7,631 nt of DNA from Actinomycetota bacterium (GTDB taxonomy: Bacteria > Actinomycetota > Actinomycetes > Nanopelagicales > Nanopelagicaceae): assembly GCA_009702845.1 (NCBI GenBank), contig WLHG01000045.1, positions 1 through 7,631 on the forward strand. The letters are read 5' to 3'. The translations under genes were made by a program, and so were the position numbers. Shown here piece after piece: positions 6,780 to 7,631 of this stretch (within the stretch, counting starts at the first letter, position 1; each line of letters starts with the position of its first letter). The notes beneath the pieces were generated by a model. It saw nothing but the letters and a program-made list of their open reading frames with translations, did not search any database and had not been told where the DNA came from.

Positions 6780-7631
6780 CTATTCCCATTCGATAGTCCC
6801 TGGCGGTTTACTTGTTATATCTAACACGACTCGGTTGACCTCGCGCACCTCGTTGGTAATGCGAGTCGAAATCTTCTCAAGAACTTCATAGGGAACTCTC
6901 GACCAATCTGCAGTCATCGCATCTTCACTCGATACTGGACGCAGAACTATTGGGTGACCATAGGTGCGACCATCGCCTTGTACGCCGACAGAGCGAACAT
7001 CGGCCAACAAAACAACCGGGCACTGCCAGATATCGCGATCAAGGCCAGCGGCCTTTAACTCAAAACGGGCAATAGCATCGGCCTCACGCAAGAGATCTAA
7101 GCGCCCTTGCGTCACTTCGCCGATGATTCGGATTCCAAGGCCGGGACCAGGAAATGGTTGGCGCCAAATGATCTCTTGTGGAAGTCCAAGCTCTAGACCC
7201 ACTTGTCGCACTTCATCTTTAAACAGAGTACGCAAAGGTTCGATGAGTGAAAACTTTAGATCATCGGGCAGGCCGCCTACATTGTGATGAGATTTAATAT
7301 TTGCAGTGCCTGTGCCACCACCGGATTCAACAACATCTGGATAGAGCGTGCCCTGTACTAAGAATTCGACTTCTCCGCCAGATGCGATATCGCGTGCAGC
7401 TTTTTCGAAGGCACGAATAAATTCCCTCCCGATAATCTTGCGCTTTTCCTCTGGATCAATCACACCTTTAAGTGCCGTCAGGAAAACCTCTTTGGCGTCA
7501 ACGACAACTAAGTTAACTCCAGTAGATGCTACAAAATCACGCTCTACTTGCTCTGCCTCTCCTTGCCTGAGTAAACCGTGGTCGACGAAGACACAAGTTA
7601 ATTGATCACCCACAGCGCGTTGAATAATCGC
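6780..7631 (-). CDS. guaA: GMP synthase (glutamine-hydrolysing), C-terminal part; 5' end outside window
   Basis: This is the C-terminal 283 residues of GMP synthase, which aminates XMP to GMP using ATP and glutamine in the cytoplasm, the last step of GMP synthesis. The frame stays open to the right edge; the GTG at 7613 is an internal Val codon, because the preceding codons continue the family pattern (Gln-Arg-Ala before [16 protein letters not shown]). The visible part holds the rest of the ATP-pyrophosphatase domain, including [19 protein letters not shown] and [10 protein letters not shown], and then the C-terminal dimerisation/XMP-binding domain with [12 protein letters not shown] (157-168 of the visible part) and the terminal [10 protein letters not shown]. 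The glutamine amidotransferase domain and the SGGVDS P-loop should lie to the right; a full protein has about 520 residues, so just over half is seen. It is followed three bases later by the cyclophilin gene. Confidence 0.97.
   Translation of the reverse strand, partial: AIIQRAVGDQLTCVFVDHGLLRQGEAEQVERDFVASTGVNLVVVDAKEVFLTALKGVIDPEEKRKIIGREFIRAFEKAARDIASGGEVEFLVQGTLYPDVVESGGGTGTANIKSHHNVGGLPDDLKFSLIEPLRTLFKDEVRQVGLELGLPQEIIWRQPFPGPGLGIRIIGEVTQGRLDLLREADAIARFELKAAGLDRDIWQCPVVLLADVRSVGVQGDGRTYGHPIVLRPVSSEDAMTADWSRVPYEVLEKISTRITNEVREVNRVVLDITSKPPGTIEWE

Noticed and set aside
6964..7287. 107-codon plus-strand open frame opposite guaA
   Set aside because: Rich in Arg, Ser and Pro, without any motif, and wholly antisense to a conserved guaA region; a shadow frame.
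7611..7613. GTG as a possible start of a short GuaA-like protein
   Set aside because: The frame stays open to the window edge and the residues before this codon continue the GMP synthase pattern, so it is an internal valine codon of a truncated view of guaA.
1..7631. Search for tRNA/rRNA genes, CRISPR arrays, insertion sequences, phage, toxin-antitoxin or defence genes
   Set aside because: All but 64 bases are covered by seven recognisable housekeeping or conserved genes, and no repeats or mobile-element signatures were seen by eye on either strand.

Overview
The window is a dense, ordinary housekeeping segment of a bacterial chromosome, most likely from an actinobacterium with a small genome. 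Gene order is the main evidence. A uvrD1/pcrA-type helicase, sucC, sucD and a DUF6350 (PerM-like) membrane protein follow one another in that order, as I recall from Mycobacterium (uvrD1...sucC-sucD...perM-purN-purH). SucC and PcrA also read like mycobacterial proteins. G+C is only in the mid-40s percent in the lines I counted, and just 64 of 7631 bases lie between genes. Low G+C plus extreme packing fits the freshwater acI lineage (Nanopelagicales), but that placement is inference.

Layout, left to right: positions 1-5337 hold four minus-strand genes read right to left, pcrA (3097-5337), sucC (1902-3065), sucD (1020-1901) and the start of a DUF6350/PerM-like gene (1-1015) that runs off the left edge. 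The spacings are 31, 0 and 4 bases, so they probably form one transcription unit. A 26-base divergent gap (5338-5363) separates pcrA from the only plus-strand gene, a PIG-L/LmbE-type deacetylase (5364-6089). That gene ends exactly where the stop codon of an opposing gene, an exported cyclophilin-type prolyl isomerase (6090-6776), begins. The isomerase follows guaA (6780-7631, 5' end outside the window) after only 3 bases.

Functions: guaA makes GMP, sucCD is the substrate-level phosphorylation step of the TCA cycle, pcrA is a DNA repair/replication helicase, PerM-like proteins are linked to cell division in mycobacteria, and the cyclophilin probably helps folding outside the membrane. The genes share transcription units through synteny rather than a shared pathway. 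The substrate of the PIG-L protein cannot be read from the sequence.

I found no RNA genes, mobile elements, CRISPR arrays, phage genes or defence systems, and no non-coding stretch longer than 31 bases. The most interesting signals are the back-to-back TANNNT boxes in the 26-base divergent gap, which predict leaderless mRNAs for pcrA and the PIG-L gene, and the zero-gap convergent junction at 6089/6090. I see no evidence for a new biological system here.
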